A program made the position numbers and the translations under genes. A stretch of 64,000 nt of DNA from PALSA-350 sp963794165 (GTDB lineage: Bacteria > Acidobacteriota > Terriglobia > Terriglobales > Acidobacteriaceae): NCBI GenBank assembly GCA_963794165.1, contig CAWCCT010000003.1:1-64000 (forward strand). Direction: 5' to 3'. Positions within the stretch are counted from its first letter, which is position 1. Every line of letters begins with the position of its first letter. Shown here in pieces: positions 52,194-61,922 of this stretch. The notes beneath the pieces are model-generated. The model searched no databases. It had not been told where the DNA came from and saw nothing but the letters and a program-made list of their open reading frames with translations.

Positions 52194-53507
52194 TCACTTT
52201 GCATGCAGGGGTATAGCGGGCTCGTAGAGGTGATCCCGGTCCATTGGCGCGGCAGAGCGGAGGGAGAACATCGCCACCAGGTAGAGCGAGAAGAGAAGCA
52301 GCAGCTCCAGGTTCTGCTGCCGCAGCAAAAGAATAAATAGGAATTTGTTAGCCAGTATGTTTTGCCACTGTCCGTGTTGCAGAAGATAAGTTTGCACCCG
52401 GTACTGCACGGAAACGGTCGCGAGCACGGTCAGAACGGCGATGAGAGCACCCAGCAACCGGCGCTTTCCAAAAACGATCACCACCGCGGGGATAGAAAGC
52501 AGAAGCAGTCGCGTGTCGTAGAAGCGATGATAGACCGGCATCAGCGTAAGTACCGACAACGCGCCCAGGACGAGAAAATGTCTTTCTAGCCCTGCATTGG
52601 TTTTGCGGGCCGCCAGAATTCCCGCGGCCAGGAGTGCCAGAAAAACCGCGTAGGCGACAGCGTTAAATCTCCGCGCGTCGGCAAAGAAAATGCTGCTAAG
52701 GGTTTGCAGATTTTCGTCGCCGACCGCCTGGTGGTTTGCCGGCCTCGGATCAGCGCTGCCCCCTGGACTCAATGTGGCCGAGAGATTGGCGCGCAAAGTA
52801 GAAGCCCAGCCGGCGCTACGCGGATGATGCCCGAGAATCAAACCCGCGCAAAGGAGAATCGCAGCCGCGCCGGCCAACGCAACCGCAGCGTAGCGCCAAT
52901 AGATTCTCTGCGCCAGAAAATAGAGCACGATGAAGCCGCCAATCTGAGGCTTGACAGCCAGACTGAGCATAAGCAGCCCGGCGCCAAGACCGAGTAAGCG
53001 GCCACGCAGAAAAAGATAACTTCCGATCGCCAGCAGGGCAATGGCCAATACCGCGGGTTGTGCTAACACCAGCAGGATTGCGGCCGTAACCAGGATGAAC
53101 GAGACCAGGACCGTGGCTAGCCATCGATGCGATGAAGGACAGATGGAGTGAACGAGGCCTGCAGCAATAACGAACAGGCAACCGTTCAAAAGGAACCAGA
53201 CCAAGCGGGCGAAGGGAAATTGCAGAAGCGCTAGCGGGGAGAGCACCAGGAAGGTTGAGGGTGGATAGACGGGTACGTCGATTTGCCAGGAAGGCAGTTC
53301 ACCCCGTAGGCCTCCTCCCTGGAAAAACTGCTGTTCCAGTTGCGTTGTGTCGTAAGGATCGCAGCCGTCCAGCAGGCAACGCGCCCCGGTATAAACAGGG
53401 ACGAAGTCATTGGACGAATGGATGACCCGGGCTCCGCCAGCCGCGAACAGCACCAGGGAGGAGATAAAAAGAACCAGCAGGTGCAGGTCCGGCTTAATAA
53501 ACTTCAT
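52194..53507 (-). CDS. GT87-like (DUF2029) polytopic mannosyltransferase
   Basis: 437 residues with about ten membrane helices. The first extracytoplasmic loop has SNDFVPVYTGARCLLDGCDP then YDTTQLEQQFF, matching the DxxxYxxaxxxlxGxxPYd pattern of the GT-C family GT87, which uses polyprenyl-phosphate-linked mannose. VYPPSTFLVLSPLALLQFPF follows, also typical. Cell-envelope glycan or glycolipid mannosylation is the likely role. The gene converges on rocF, stops 3 bp apart. Confidence 0.85.
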   Translation of the reverse strand: MKFIKPDLHLLVLFISSLVLFAAGGARVIHSSNDFVPVYTGARCLLDGCDPYDTTQLEQQFFQGGGLRGELPSWQIDVPVYPPSTFLVLSPLALLQFPFARLVWFLLNGCLFVIAAGLVHSICPSSHRWLATVLVSFILVTAAILLVLAQPAVLAIALLAIGSYLFLRGRLLGLGAGLLMLSLAVKPQIGGFIVLYFLAQRIYWRYAAVALAGAAAILLCAGLILGHHPRSAGWASTLRANLSATLSPGGSADPRPANHQAVGDENLQTLSSIFFADARRFNAVAYAVFLALLAAGILAARKTNAGLERHFLVLGALSVLTLMPVYHRFYDTRLLLLSIPAVVIVFGKRRLLGALIAVLTVLATVSVQYRVQTYLLQHGQWQNILANKFLFILLLRQQNLELLLLFSLYLVAMFSLRSAAPMDRDHLYEPAIPLHAK

Positions 53508-53629
53508 GGCTTTTCTGCGACCTTGTGCCGGACGCTTGCCAGCATCATAACGGCGCCCACCGGCCCTGCATAGTGAACTCCGATGTTCCGCGCCTGCTCG
53601 AAAGGTTCGGCTGGCGTAGAATTCGCACC

Positions 53630-54256
53630 ATGCCCTTTACGCCGAGCACCATTGCCGCGCTAGTCATCGCCGCGAGTTTTGCCGCTGGGTTGAACGTATA
53701 TGCGACCGTGCTGACCCTGGGGCTACTGGCGCATGCGCATTGGGTGGTTTTGCCACCGGGCCTGGAGGCGCTATCCAACTGGTGGATCATCGGCGCGAGC
53801 GGAACACTTTTCGCGGCAGAGTTTATCGCCGATAAGATTCCCGGTTTCGACCTGCTGTGGAATGCGCTGCACACTTTTATCCGGGTTCCGGTTGCGGCTT
53901 TGCTGGCTTACCGCGCCACCACCCAACTGTCACCCGGTATGCAGGTGTTGGCGACCGGTGCGGGCGCTGCCATTGCCCTGGCTGCCCATGGGTCCAAGAC
54001 GGCGGCGCGGGCGCTGGTCACTCCCAGTCCAGAACCGGTCTCCAACATTGCCCTGAGCGGCACCGAAGACGTTGCCGCGATAGGCATCACATGGTTGGCC
54101 ACCCAACATCCCTGGGCCGCCGCCAGCATCACCATTGCATTCCTGGTGGCGACCGTATTGATGGCACACTGGGTAATAAAAGCGTTGCGCGGGATGTGGC
54201 AGAGGCTGCGGCCGCCTCCAACCACCCAGATCACCCCCGGGCAGCGCGCCGGGTGA
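53630..54256 (+). CDS. DUF4126 family membrane protein
   Basis: 208 residues with about five membrane helices (ALVIAASFAAGLNVYATVLT at the start; AEFIADKIPGFDLLWNALHT; AGAAIALAAHGSKTAARALV; SITIAFLVATVLMAHWVIKA at the end). SFAAGLNVYATV...G and FxADKIPxxD are the pattern of DUF4126, whose function is unknown. ATG at 53630 is preferred to an in-frame ATG at 53525. Its last 26 bases overlap the convergent MBL gene. Confidence 0.87.
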   Translation: MPFTPSTIAALVIAASFAAGLNVYATVLTLGLLAHAHWVVLPPGLEALSNWWIIGASGTLFAAEFIADKIPGFDLLWNALHTFIRVPVAALLAYRATTQLSPGMQVLATGAGAAIALAAHGSKTAARALVTPSPEPVSNIALSGTEDVAAIGITWLATQHPWAAASITIAFLVATVLMAHWVIKALRGMWQRLRPPPTTQITPGQRAG

Positions 54257-55172
54257 GACCGGTCACCGGTTCGGTCACATCCGTTTCCCCCTCCGGGAGC
54301 ACGCAAACCGATCCTGCCACCCCTGCCTGCCTGGCAGCCGCCATCAGCCGCTCCACCGGTTCTTCCATTGGTTCCTGGGAAAGCCGGAAAGTGCCATAGT
54401 GCATGGGGATCATCCGCTGCGCACCCAGATCGAGAAAAGCCTGCAGGGCTTCCTCCGGGCAGGTGTGCACCCCGCGGTAGCTGTCGGGCCTGTAGGCCCC
54501 GATGGGCAATAAGGCGATCTCAGGCTTCAGCCGTTTGCCGATCTTGGCGAAGCCGTCGAAATAGGCGGTGTCCCCGGAGTGGTAGAGAGCATGACCGCCG
54601 CCGCGTAGCAGGTAGCCGCCGAAGCCTCGATGCGTATCCTTGAAGAAGCGAGCTCCCCAATGCTTGCACGGGGTCATAGTCACCTCAAGGCCGCCAATCG
54701 ACTTGGTTTGCCACCACTCGAGGGTGACCACCCGGGAAAACCCCAGGTCGTTCACCAGGTCTTCTACTCCCCAGGGCACGACAGCAATAGGCGCTCGGGC
54801 CCCGGCTTTGGTGTTGTGGGCGACGATCCGGCGCAAAGATGGCCGATTGAGGTGATCCATATGCGCATGGGAGAGCAGCACCATGTCGATGGCAGGCAGA
54901 TCCTTGATTTTTACCCCGGGCCGGCGCAAGCGGCGCAACGCGATCAGCCGTTCGGCGAACACCGGGTCAATGAGCACCTTCCGGCCGCCGATCTGCACCA
55001 AAAACGACGAATGGCCAATAAACGTGACGCCAAGTTCTTCCGGTGAAACCAGGACGGGCTTCTTCGATTCTCCGGACATCGGCCTGAAGGCCGACTCGCC
55101 CACTAATGTTCCCAGCGACTGCATCTTGAGGAGAACCGCGCTTTTACCCTGGCCCTTGGTTTTCATTGCCAC
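54231..55172 (-). CDS. MBL-fold metallo-hydrolase (UlaG/NAPE-PLD-like)
   Basis: 313 residues. VTFIGHSSFLVQIGGRKVLI, DPVFAE, the zinc motif DMVLLSHAHMDHLNRPSLRR (HxHxDH), ALYHSGDTAYFDGFAKIGKR and IPMHYGTFRLSQEPMEEPVE place it in the subgroup that includes N-acylphosphatidylethanolamine phospholipase D and UlaG lactonase. The family often acts on phosphodiesters or lactones; the substrate is unknown here. No signal peptide is seen. Confidence 0.9.
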   Translation of the reverse strand: MAMKTKGQGKSAVLLKMQSLGTLVGESAFRPMSGESKKPVLVSPEELGVTFIGHSSFLVQIGGRKVLIDPVFAERLIALRRLRRPGVKIKDLPAIDMVLLSHAHMDHLNRPSLRRIVAHNTKAGARAPIAVVPWGVEDLVNDLGFSRVVTLEWWQTKSIGGLEVTMTPCKHWGARFFKDTHRGFGGYLLRGGGHALYHSGDTAYFDGFAKIGKRLKPEIALLPIGAYRPDSYRGVHTCPEEALQAFLDLGAQRMIPMHYGTFRLSQEPMEEPVERLMAAARQAGVAGSVCVLPEGETDVTEPVTGLTRRAARG

Positions 55173-55339
55173 CCCGACTTCTCAATAGATGCCATTTAGA
55201 GGCGCTAAGCTTCTGCTTCTGGTGTGTAACATAGTTACCACACCAGCGAAATGCTGTATCTCATTGATAGACGGGAAGCAACCAGGAAAGCTTTGCCCGG
55301 GGGTTAAAAAGCGGCGTTTTGCTTACCGGGTATTCGGAT

Positions 55340-55516
55340 TGTCACGCGGTTTTGAAGGGTACGGCCTTTAGGCCGTACGTACTTACGACAGTGAAATGAA
55401 TCGGCTTTAGCCGCTGAGGGAACGATGCCAGCAGACTCGGCGGCCCTTAGCGGCTAAAGCCGGCCTCGTTTCGATCAAATATGTACGGCTTAAAGGCCGT
55501 ACCCTTCAAAACCGCA
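55340..55516. repeat. GGCTTTAGCC-type inverted repeat (copy E)
   Basis: tgaagggtacggcctttagg plus ccgtacgta near 55352 is matched by an inverted tacggcttaaaggccgtacc plus cttcaaaaccgc near 55487-55512. The interior holds aatcggctttagccgctgag and ggcggcccttagcggctaaa, also inverted. Outer arms are shared with copy C (gaagggtacggcctttaggc). The remainder of 55173-55563 shows no gene. Confidence 0.75.
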
Positions 55517-55563
55517 GTCTGCTCAACCCGTGCGCTTCAGCAGGTTTGAAGCCGGAGAAATCC

Positions 55564-56439
55564 TCAGATCGATAACGATCTCAAATATTCGCGGAAAGCC
55601 GTCCCCAGCTCATTGTGGTTCAGGGCAAACTCCACCGTTGCTTTGAGCATGCCCAGCTTGTCGCCGGCATCGAAGCGCAAACCTTCGAAACTATATCCAT
55701 AGACCTTTTCGTACTGCAGCAGGCCCCGGATGCCATCGGTCAATTGCAGCTCCCCGCCGGCGCCGAGCGGCGTTTTTTCCAGCACGTCGAAGATCCTGGG
55801 AGTGAGAATGTAGCGCCCGATGATTGCGTTGCGCGAAGGGGCATCCTCCGGTTTCGGCTTCTCCACCAGGCCCTTGACGTCGAAGACTCGCTCACTGCCT
55901 TCGACCGCAGTGCAGTCGAGCACCCCGTAGGAGGAAATGGAATCACTTTCAACCACCTGCGTCGCCAGAATGGAGGACTGCGTCTTTTCGAAGACCTCTA
56001 TCATTTGCTGCAGGCAAGGCACCCTGGCTTCAATAATGTCGTCCGGCAAAATCACTGCAAACGGCTCGTCGCCTACCAGGTCGCGGGCCATCAGCACCGC
56101 ATGCCCCAGGCCCATCGCCTCCTTCTGCCGGACATACGCGATCCGCGCCATGTGCGATATTTGCCTGGTCATGGCGAGCAGCTCGGTCTTTCCTCTTTTT
56201 TCCAGCAATTGTTCGAGCTCAAAGCTGATGTCGAAGTGATCTTCAATTTCTGCCTTGTTCCGGCCGGTAACAATAATGATCTGTTCGCAGCCCGCCGCAA
56301 TGGCTTCTTCCACTCCGTATTGGATGAGAGGCTTGTCTACCAGCGCCAACATCTCCTTGGGGAGCGCTTTAGTGGCCGGCAAAAAACGGGTGCCGAGACC
56401 GGCCGCCGGAAAAACTGCTTTGCGCACTCTGTCTTTCAT
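55564..56439 (-). CDS. galU: UTP-glucose-1-phosphate uridylyltransferase
   Basis: Makes UDP-glucose for glycans and trehalose-type metabolism. 291 residues with VRKAVFPAAGLGTRFLPATK and ALPKEMLALVDKPLIQYGVE (nucleotide-binding signature), ILPDDIIEARVPCLQQMIEV, VKGLVEKPKPEDAPSRNAII and GRYILTPRIFDVLEKTPLGA. Length and motifs are standard. Nearby envelope-glycan genes (GT87-like at 52-53.5 kb) may draw on its product, which is inference. Confidence 0.96.
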   Translation of the reverse strand: MKDRVRKAVFPAAGLGTRFLPATKALPKEMLALVDKPLIQYGVEEAIAAGCEQIIIVTGRNKAEIEDHFDISFELEQLLEKRGKTELLAMTRQISHMARIAYVRQKEAMGLGHAVLMARDLVGDEPFAVILPDDIIEARVPCLQQMIEVFEKTQSSILATQVVESDSISSYGVLDCTAVEGSERVFDVKGLVEKPKPEDAPSRNAIIGRYILTPRIFDVLEKTPLGAGGELQLTDGIRGLLQYEKVYGYSFEGLRFDAGDKLGMLKATVEFALNHNELGTAFREYLRSLSI

Positions 56440-56490
56440 CTCGAAATGCTCCAGTCCAGTCTTACAGTGATAGCGACATTTCTGCGTTTG

Positions 56491-58287
56491 CTAGAGTGTA
56501 GGCGAATCGTCGCCCAATAATGCGCGGCGGACGATGCGAATGGGCGGGAACCCCTGCTTGAGGAAATCGTCGTGGAACTGCTGCAGCGAAAACTTTGCCC
56601 CTTCCTTCTTCTTCAGGTCTTCTCTCAACTTGAGAATCTGCAGCTTGCCCAGGGTGTAGTAGAGATAGGTTGCATCCGTTGTTCCACGCTTGGTCTCGAC
56701 TAAGCCGCCCGCATGGCTTTGATATCCCTCTTCCACAAAAAATCTTACCCCCTGGTCGAACGTCATCTGACCGGTGTGCATTTGGATGCCGACTACAAAC
56801 CTGGCGTCGCGCAGAAGCGCATCTTGCAGTTGTCCGAGTCGGACCATTTCGGCATCCCGGGCGTCGCGCGCGCCCGCTCCCGGCTGGCCGTAGCCCTCGT
56901 CGAGCATCATCTGCTCGCAATAGTGGGCCCAGCCTTCGGCATTCGAGTTCGCTCCCAAAAGTTTGCGCACCGTGCTGGGCGCTTGCGGCGTCCACAGGAA
57001 TTGTACGTAGTGTCCCGGATACGCCTCGTGAATGGACGTGCTGATGATAGTCCCGCGATTGAATTCCGACATGAGCTGTGCAGTATCTTGCGCACTCTCA
57101 TGCGCTCCAGGCACAGTTACATTGAAGTAGGCCTGGGTCGAGACCTTCTCAAAGGGACCCGGCGTGTCCATGGATGCGGTCGTGGTGGCGCGCATGAACG
57201 GCGGCGTGTTTTCCAGTTCGGGGAGCACCGAAGATGGAATGTCGACAATATGCTTTTCCTGGATGAACTGGATCAAACCCTGGAACGTGTCGCGAAAACT
57301 CTGTAGCAGATGATCCGGCGCCGGATGGTCTCGATCCAATTCTTCCAGCACCTCGCGCGGCTGGCGGTTGGGGTCGATCTCCCCGGCAATACGCTTGAAC
57401 TCCGCCTGGTTTTTACGCAGGTCCGCATACCCAATCTCCAGCAGCCTGGGCAGGGGCGTGTCGACCATCTCGTCGTAGAGTAGCTTCTTCGAGTAGGTCT
57501 CCGCGCCGAAGCGAAAGTCTCCATGCGAGCGCGGTAGAACATCCTTTTTGAGCCAGCCCTGATAGTTTTTGAGCGCTGCGATGACGGCGCTGTTCGACTG
57601 GGAAAATTCGCTCTTAAGTTGCTCGTTCTGCGCTTGCTTAAAGGCTTCCGGAACGTCCACCTGGAAAAAACTGATGATGTCAGGCAGCTGTTCGAGAGCA
57701 ATCTCGGTGTAAATCCGCGGTGGGTTCTTGAGATTCGCACGCGCTGCGTCGAGCGCTGCCGGCATCAGCTTTTCCCTGGCCACCAGCGAGCGCAACCGGT
57801 CGTCCGGCGAGGCGAAGGAACGCTCCATCATCACGAAAGCGCTATTCGAAATGCCGCTTGAATACTGATCGGGATCCTTCTCCCATAAGCGAATGGTCTT
57901 CAGCGAGAGCAGCCTGCTGCGAATGTTTCCCAGGAGCAACTCCAGGTCACCCTGGCTGGTCAAATCGAGCTGGCCGGCGGGAACAGCAGCGAATATGCGT
58001 TCGTACCGCTCCTGCTCGGCTATCTCCCGATTCACTCCTGCCTGCGAATAATCCTCCAGCTGCGCGTCGTACTGGTGAAGGCCTTGGAGAGTGGCGTTCG
58101 ATGGGGCGTAGTGGAAATAGACCTGATCGAAATATTCATCCGCCTGGGTACGAAGGTTGGCTGCGGCGCTGCTTGGTCCCTGAACTTGTGGTGCTGGATT
58201 ATTGCGTGAGCAGCCAGCGGCCGCAGCGAGCGCGACCAGTACGATGCAAAAAATCTGCGGGTGCTTCCCGCCGGCACGACACCCCAT
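56491..58287 (-). CDS. DUF885 family lipoprotein (putative zinc metallopeptidase)
   Basis: 598 residues. A lipoprotein signal (FCIVLVALAAAAGCSRNN; Cys near residue 26) indicates membrane anchoring in the envelope. The C-terminal half has STSIHEAYPGHYVQFLWTPQ, a HExxPGH motif characteristic of DUF885 and consistent with metal-dependent peptidase activity, then SNAEGWAHYCEQMMLDEGYG with the third metal-ligand-like Glu. DUF885 proteins are common in this phylum; substrates are not established. It lies 23 bp after mfd in the same direction. Confidence 0.9.
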   Translation of the reverse strand: MGCRAGGKHPQIFCIVLVALAAAAGCSRNNPAPQVQGPSSAAANLRTQADEYFDQVYFHYAPSNATLQGLHQYDAQLEDYSQAGVNREIAEQERYERIFAAVPAGQLDLTSQGDLELLLGNIRSRLLSLKTIRLWEKDPDQYSSGISNSAFVMMERSFASPDDRLRSLVAREKLMPAALDAARANLKNPPRIYTEIALEQLPDIISFFQVDVPEAFKQAQNEQLKSEFSQSNSAVIAALKNYQGWLKKDVLPRSHGDFRFGAETYSKKLLYDEMVDTPLPRLLEIGYADLRKNQAEFKRIAGEIDPNRQPREVLEELDRDHPAPDHLLQSFRDTFQGLIQFIQEKHIVDIPSSVLPELENTPPFMRATTTASMDTPGPFEKVSTQAYFNVTVPGAHESAQDTAQLMSEFNRGTIISTSIHEAYPGHYVQFLWTPQAPSTVRKLLGANSNAEGWAHYCEQMMLDEGYGQPGAGARDARDAEMVRLGQLQDALLRDARFVVGIQMHTGQMTFDQGVRFFVEEGYQSHAGGLVETKRGTTDATYLYYTLGKLQILKLREDLKKKEGAKFSLQQFHDDFLKQGFPPIRIVRRALLGDDSPTL

Positions 58288-58310
58288 CGTTCGCTTGTCT
58301 CCTGAACTCT

Positions 58311-61300
58311 CTATCTGCGCTGGTGCGGTCCCGCCACTTCGGCTTCTTCGCTGGCGGTGAGCGTCTCCAGCAGAGCCCGTATCTCATCCAGAACATCACC
58401 CGGTTCTGTTGCCTTGAGGGGAAAACGCAGCACTCCCTGGGGCGTGAACTGTGCCCCTTTCTTGGCATTCTGTGCTACCAGCTTCATCAAGCGGCCGGGG
58501 TCAATATTGGCCTGGCCGGTAAAGCGGATATGAATTTGGTCGCGCTTACGATCCACCTGCGCCACTCCTGTCCGCTCGCATTGCAGGCGAAGGCTGGCCG
58601 CTTCCAGCAGATGGTGTACGCTGACGGGCAATTCGCCGTAGCGGTCTTCGAGCTCAGCCCGCACCTCGCCCAGCATTCCCTCATCCAGCGCGCCGGCGAT
58701 TTTCTTATAGATGCGTAACCGCTGATTTTCTTCCTCGATGTAGTTTTCGTCGATGCGCAGGCTGATCCCGAGATTGAGCTGGGTTGTCGCCCGCACCGGC
58801 AGCTCTTCGCCTTTCAACTCGTTGACCGCGTGCTCCAGCATGCTGGTGTACATCTCAAAACCCACAGCTTCGATATGGCCACTCTGCTCCCCGCCCAGCA
58901 TATTGCCCGCACCGCGCAGTTCCAGATCGAGGGCGGCGATCTTAAAGCCTGCGCCGAGGTCAGAGAACTCCTTCAATGCCGCCAGGCGTCGCCGGGCGAT
59001 CTCAGTCAGTTCCTGTTCCGGTGGAATCAATAAATACGCGTAAGCACGACGGTTTGACCGGCCGACCCTTCCTCGCAGCTGGTAAAGCTCGGAAAGCCCG
59101 TGGCGATCGGCGCGGCTGATCAGGATGGTGTTGGCCAGCGGAATATCGAGCCCGTTCTCGATGATCGTGGTCGCCACCAGCACATCGTATTCCCCGTGCA
59201 TGAAGGCCAGCATCACCCGCTCCAACTCGCCTTCGCTCATCTGCCCATGGCCGACAGCCACGCGAGCCTGGGGCACCAGTTCACGAATCTTGGCGCTGAT
59301 CTCGTAAATGGTTTCAACCCGGTTGTGAACAAAATAGATTTGGCCGCCTCGCTCCAGTTCCAGTTCCAGGGCGGAGCGAATCAGCTTCTCGTCAAACCTG
59401 GCCACCACCGTTTGGATGGCCATGCGGTCCTTGGGTGGCGTCTCGATCACGCTCATATCGCGCAAGCCGACCAGCGACATATGCAGGGTGCGGGGAATCG
59501 GCGTGGCCGACATAGCCAGCACATCAATCTCCCGCCGCATCTGCTTCAGGCGCTCTTTGTGGCGAACACCAAAGCGCTGTTCTTCGTCCACTACTAACAA
59601 GCCCAGGTTTTGGAAGCGCAGGTCCTTCGACAACAGGCGGTGGGTGCCGATCAGGATGTCGACCTTGCCCGCCTCAACTCGCTCCAGAATGGACTTCTGC
59701 TCTTTGGGAGAGCGGAAGCGCGAGATCATCTCGACGACAATGGGAAATTGCTTGAAGCGGCTCTTGAAGGTCTCGAAATGCTGGAAGCTGAGCACCGTCG
59801 TGGGGGTTAGCACCGCTACCTGGCGTCCATCCTGCACTGCCTTGAAAGCCGCGCGCATGGCCACTTCGGTCTTGCCGTAGCCCACATCGCCGACCAGCAG
59901 ACGGTCCATGGGCAGGGGTGATTCCATATCCCGCTTGATGTCGGCTATGGCTGAGATCTGGTCCTCGGTCTCGTTGTAATCGAAGGCGTCTTCAAACTCT
60001 CGCTGGAATTCGTTGTCCGCGGGGAAGGCGTGCCCCTGGGCCGCCTTGCGCTGAGCGTAAAGCTTCAGCAGCTCATCCGCCATGTCCTGCATGGCCTTGC
60101 GCACCCGCGCCTTGGTCTTGGCCCACTGCTGGCTGCCCAGGCGGTTGAGCACGGGCGCCGGCCCGGCGTCGGTGGAACGGTATTTCTGAATCAGGTCGAG
60201 CCGGGTAAGCGGTACATAGAGACGCGCCTGCTCGGCAAACTCCAGCACCATGAACTCCACTTTGATGCCGTCTTGCTCGATCTCCCTTAGCCCCATGTAA
60301 CGGGCGATGCCATGCTCCACGTGCACCACGTAATCGCCTACCGTCAGGTCGCGGAAGTCGGAGACGAAGGCCGCAGTCTTGGACTTTGACTTCCGGATCA
60401 CGGGACGAGCCGCCACGTCCGCTTCATCAGAAAAGTCATTGGCCCCGAAGATCACCAGCTTGCTCTCCGGCAGGCTGACACCGCTCGAGATCGCGCTCTG
60501 CACAATGACCGGGGTGCGGAAATCGCCCGCCAGGTGGCTGGATTCGTCGTAGGCCTGCTCACCGCCCGGGGCTTGGGCACGGCTGCCCAGCCGGTAGGGC
60601 TGACCGTACTCGCGCAGCATGCCGGCTAACCGTTCTACCTCTCCGTGGTTCGGCGCCACCAGCAGCATGCGTGTTTCCTGCTCCGCCAGCGACTTGATCT
60701 GCTGCAGAAAGGCCGGGATCGAACCGTGGAAACGCAGGGTTGGACGGGAAGAGAAGCTGATCTCGTCCATGGGGTTGACGTCATCTTCCAGCACATCCAC
60801 CGCTCCCAGCTGATCCACCTCGAGCCCTGGCAAAGAAGCGATCCTGGCCTGCAGCTCGAGGGGAGAAAGGTAGATGTCGCCGGGGGTGATCAGCGAACCG
60901 ATGCCGCTTCGTTCATGACGCTGCTCGACTTTGTTCCACCAGCGGTCCAGCTGGTTGCGCACCATGGCGGGTTCTTCCACCAGAACCTGCACTTTGGGAA
61001 ACAAGTCGAACAGGGTACGGTCGGCGCCCGCTACCGGGCAGAAGAACTCCCATCCGGGAAAAACGCTCACGCCGCCGGCGGTCACGGCCTGGCTCAACAG
61101 CTCCGGGTCGTCTCCAGCATCAAGGCGGCTTCCCGTCAGCCGCAGGTGGACGGCAGCCAGAAGCTCCTCAGAGACGGGAGTTTCGGTGAGCGGCAGCAGC
61201 CAGGCCTCGTCGATGGCGGCGGACGAGCGTTGTGAGTCCGGCTCGAATTTGCGGATAGATTCGATCTCGTCTCCGAAGAGCTCCACGCGCACCGGCCGGT

Positions 61301-61898
61301 CGGCTTCCGGGGAGTAGACATCGAAGATGCCGCCGCGGCGGGTAAACTGGCCCGGCATCTCGACGATGTCCATGGGACTGTAGCCCACGCTGGACAGGTG
61401 GGTGGTGAGTTCGTCTATATCAATCTCTTCGTCTCTGCGCAGTACGCGTCCCAGGTTGGCGTAGTAATCCGCGGGAAAGACGCGCATGCTGGCCGCCTCC
61501 ACCGGGACAATGACGATCGAGGCCGCGCCGGTGGCGATTTTCCACAACACGGAGGCGCGCTGCTCCTGCACATCCGGGTGAGGCGACATATTTTCGAAAG
61601 GCAGAACATCGTGTGCCGGCATGCGCAGCACGCGATCCGTTTCGATGGCCCCCGTCAGTTCACAGGCAGCGCGCAGCGTGAGCTGGAGTGCATCGGCGGC
61701 CTTATTGTCCGCCACAATCACCACTACTGGCGACTGTGCAGCCCGGGCAAAGAGCGGTAGATAGAGGGCGCGAGCCGTGGCGGTGAGCCCCGAGACACGT
61801 TTGCGCCCCGCACTGAGGGCCAGATGCCTTCGTACGCGCTCAAACGGTGCACAGTGTTCCAGGTCCACGAGCAACTCGCGGACGAAGGGGAGGATCAT
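58311..61898 (-). CDS. mfd: Transcription-repair coupling factor Mfd
   Basis: 1195 residues. Removes RNA polymerase stalled at lesions and recruits UvrA. The N-terminal UvrB-like region (DVLPFENMSPHPDVQEQRAS) is followed by the RNAP-interaction domain (LTVGDYVVHVEHGIARYMGL). The RecG-like motor has DRLLVGDVGYGKTEVAMRAA (Walker A), LGLLVVDEEQRFGVRHKERL (DEEQ box), LAMSATPIPRTLHMSLVGLR and LISRADRHGLSELYQLRGRV. A TRCF C-terminal domain completes it. Length is normal. Confidence 0.97.
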   Translation of the reverse strand: MILPFVRELLVDLEHCAPFERVRRHLALSAGRKRVSGLTATARALYLPLFARAAQSPVVVIVADNKAADALQLTLRAACELTGAIETDRVLRMPAHDVLPFENMSPHPDVQEQRASVLWKIATGAASIVIVPVEAASMRVFPADYYANLGRVLRRDEEIDIDELTTHLSSVGYSPMDIVEMPGQFTRRGGIFDVYSPEADRPVRVELFGDEIESIRKFEPDSQRSSAAIDEAWLLPLTETPVSEELLAAVHLRLTGSRLDAGDDPELLSQAVTAGGVSVFPGWEFFCPVAGADRTLFDLFPKVQVLVEEPAMVRNQLDRWWNKVEQRHERSGIGSLITPGDIYLSPLELQARIASLPGLEVDQLGAVDVLEDDVNPMDEISFSSRPTLRFHGSIPAFLQQIKSLAEQETRMLLVAPNHGEVERLAGMLREYGQPYRLGSRAQAPGGEQAYDESSHLAGDFRTPVIVQSAISSGVSLPESKLVIFGANDFSDEADVAARPVIRKSKSKTAAFVSDFRDLTVGDYVVHVEHGIARYMGLREIEQDGIKVEFMVLEFAEQARLYVPLTRLDLIQKYRSTDAGPAPVLNRLGSQQWAKTKARVRKAMQDMADELLKLYAQRKAAQGHAFPADNEFQREFEDAFDYNETEDQISAIADIKRDMESPLPMDRLLVGDVGYGKTEVAMRAAFKAVQDGRQVAVLTPTTVLSFQHFETFKSRFKQFPIVVEMISRFRSPKEQKSILERVEAGKVDILIGTHRLLSKDLRFQNLGLLVVDEEQRFGVRHKERLKQMRREIDVLAMSATPIPRTLHMSLVGLRDMSVIETPPKDRMAIQTVVARFDEKLIRSALELELERGGQIYFVHNRVETIYEISAKIRELVPQARVAVGHGQMSEGELERVMLAFMHGEYDVLVATTIIENGLDIPLANTILISRADRHGLSELYQLRGRVGRSNRRAYAYLLIPPEQELTEIARRRLAALKEFSDLGAGFKIAALDLELRGAGNMLGGEQSGHIEAVGFEMYTSMLEHAVNELKGEELPVRATTQLNLGISLRIDENYIEEENQRLRIYKKIAGALDEGMLGEVRAELEDRYGELPVSVHHLLEAASLRLQCERTGVAQVDRKRDQIHIRFTGQANIDPGRLMKLVAQNAKKGAQFTPQGVLRFPLKATEPGDVLDEIRALLETLTASEEAEVAGPHQRR

Positions 61899-61922
61899 GC
61901 CTGATGTAATTCTAACCGCAGG

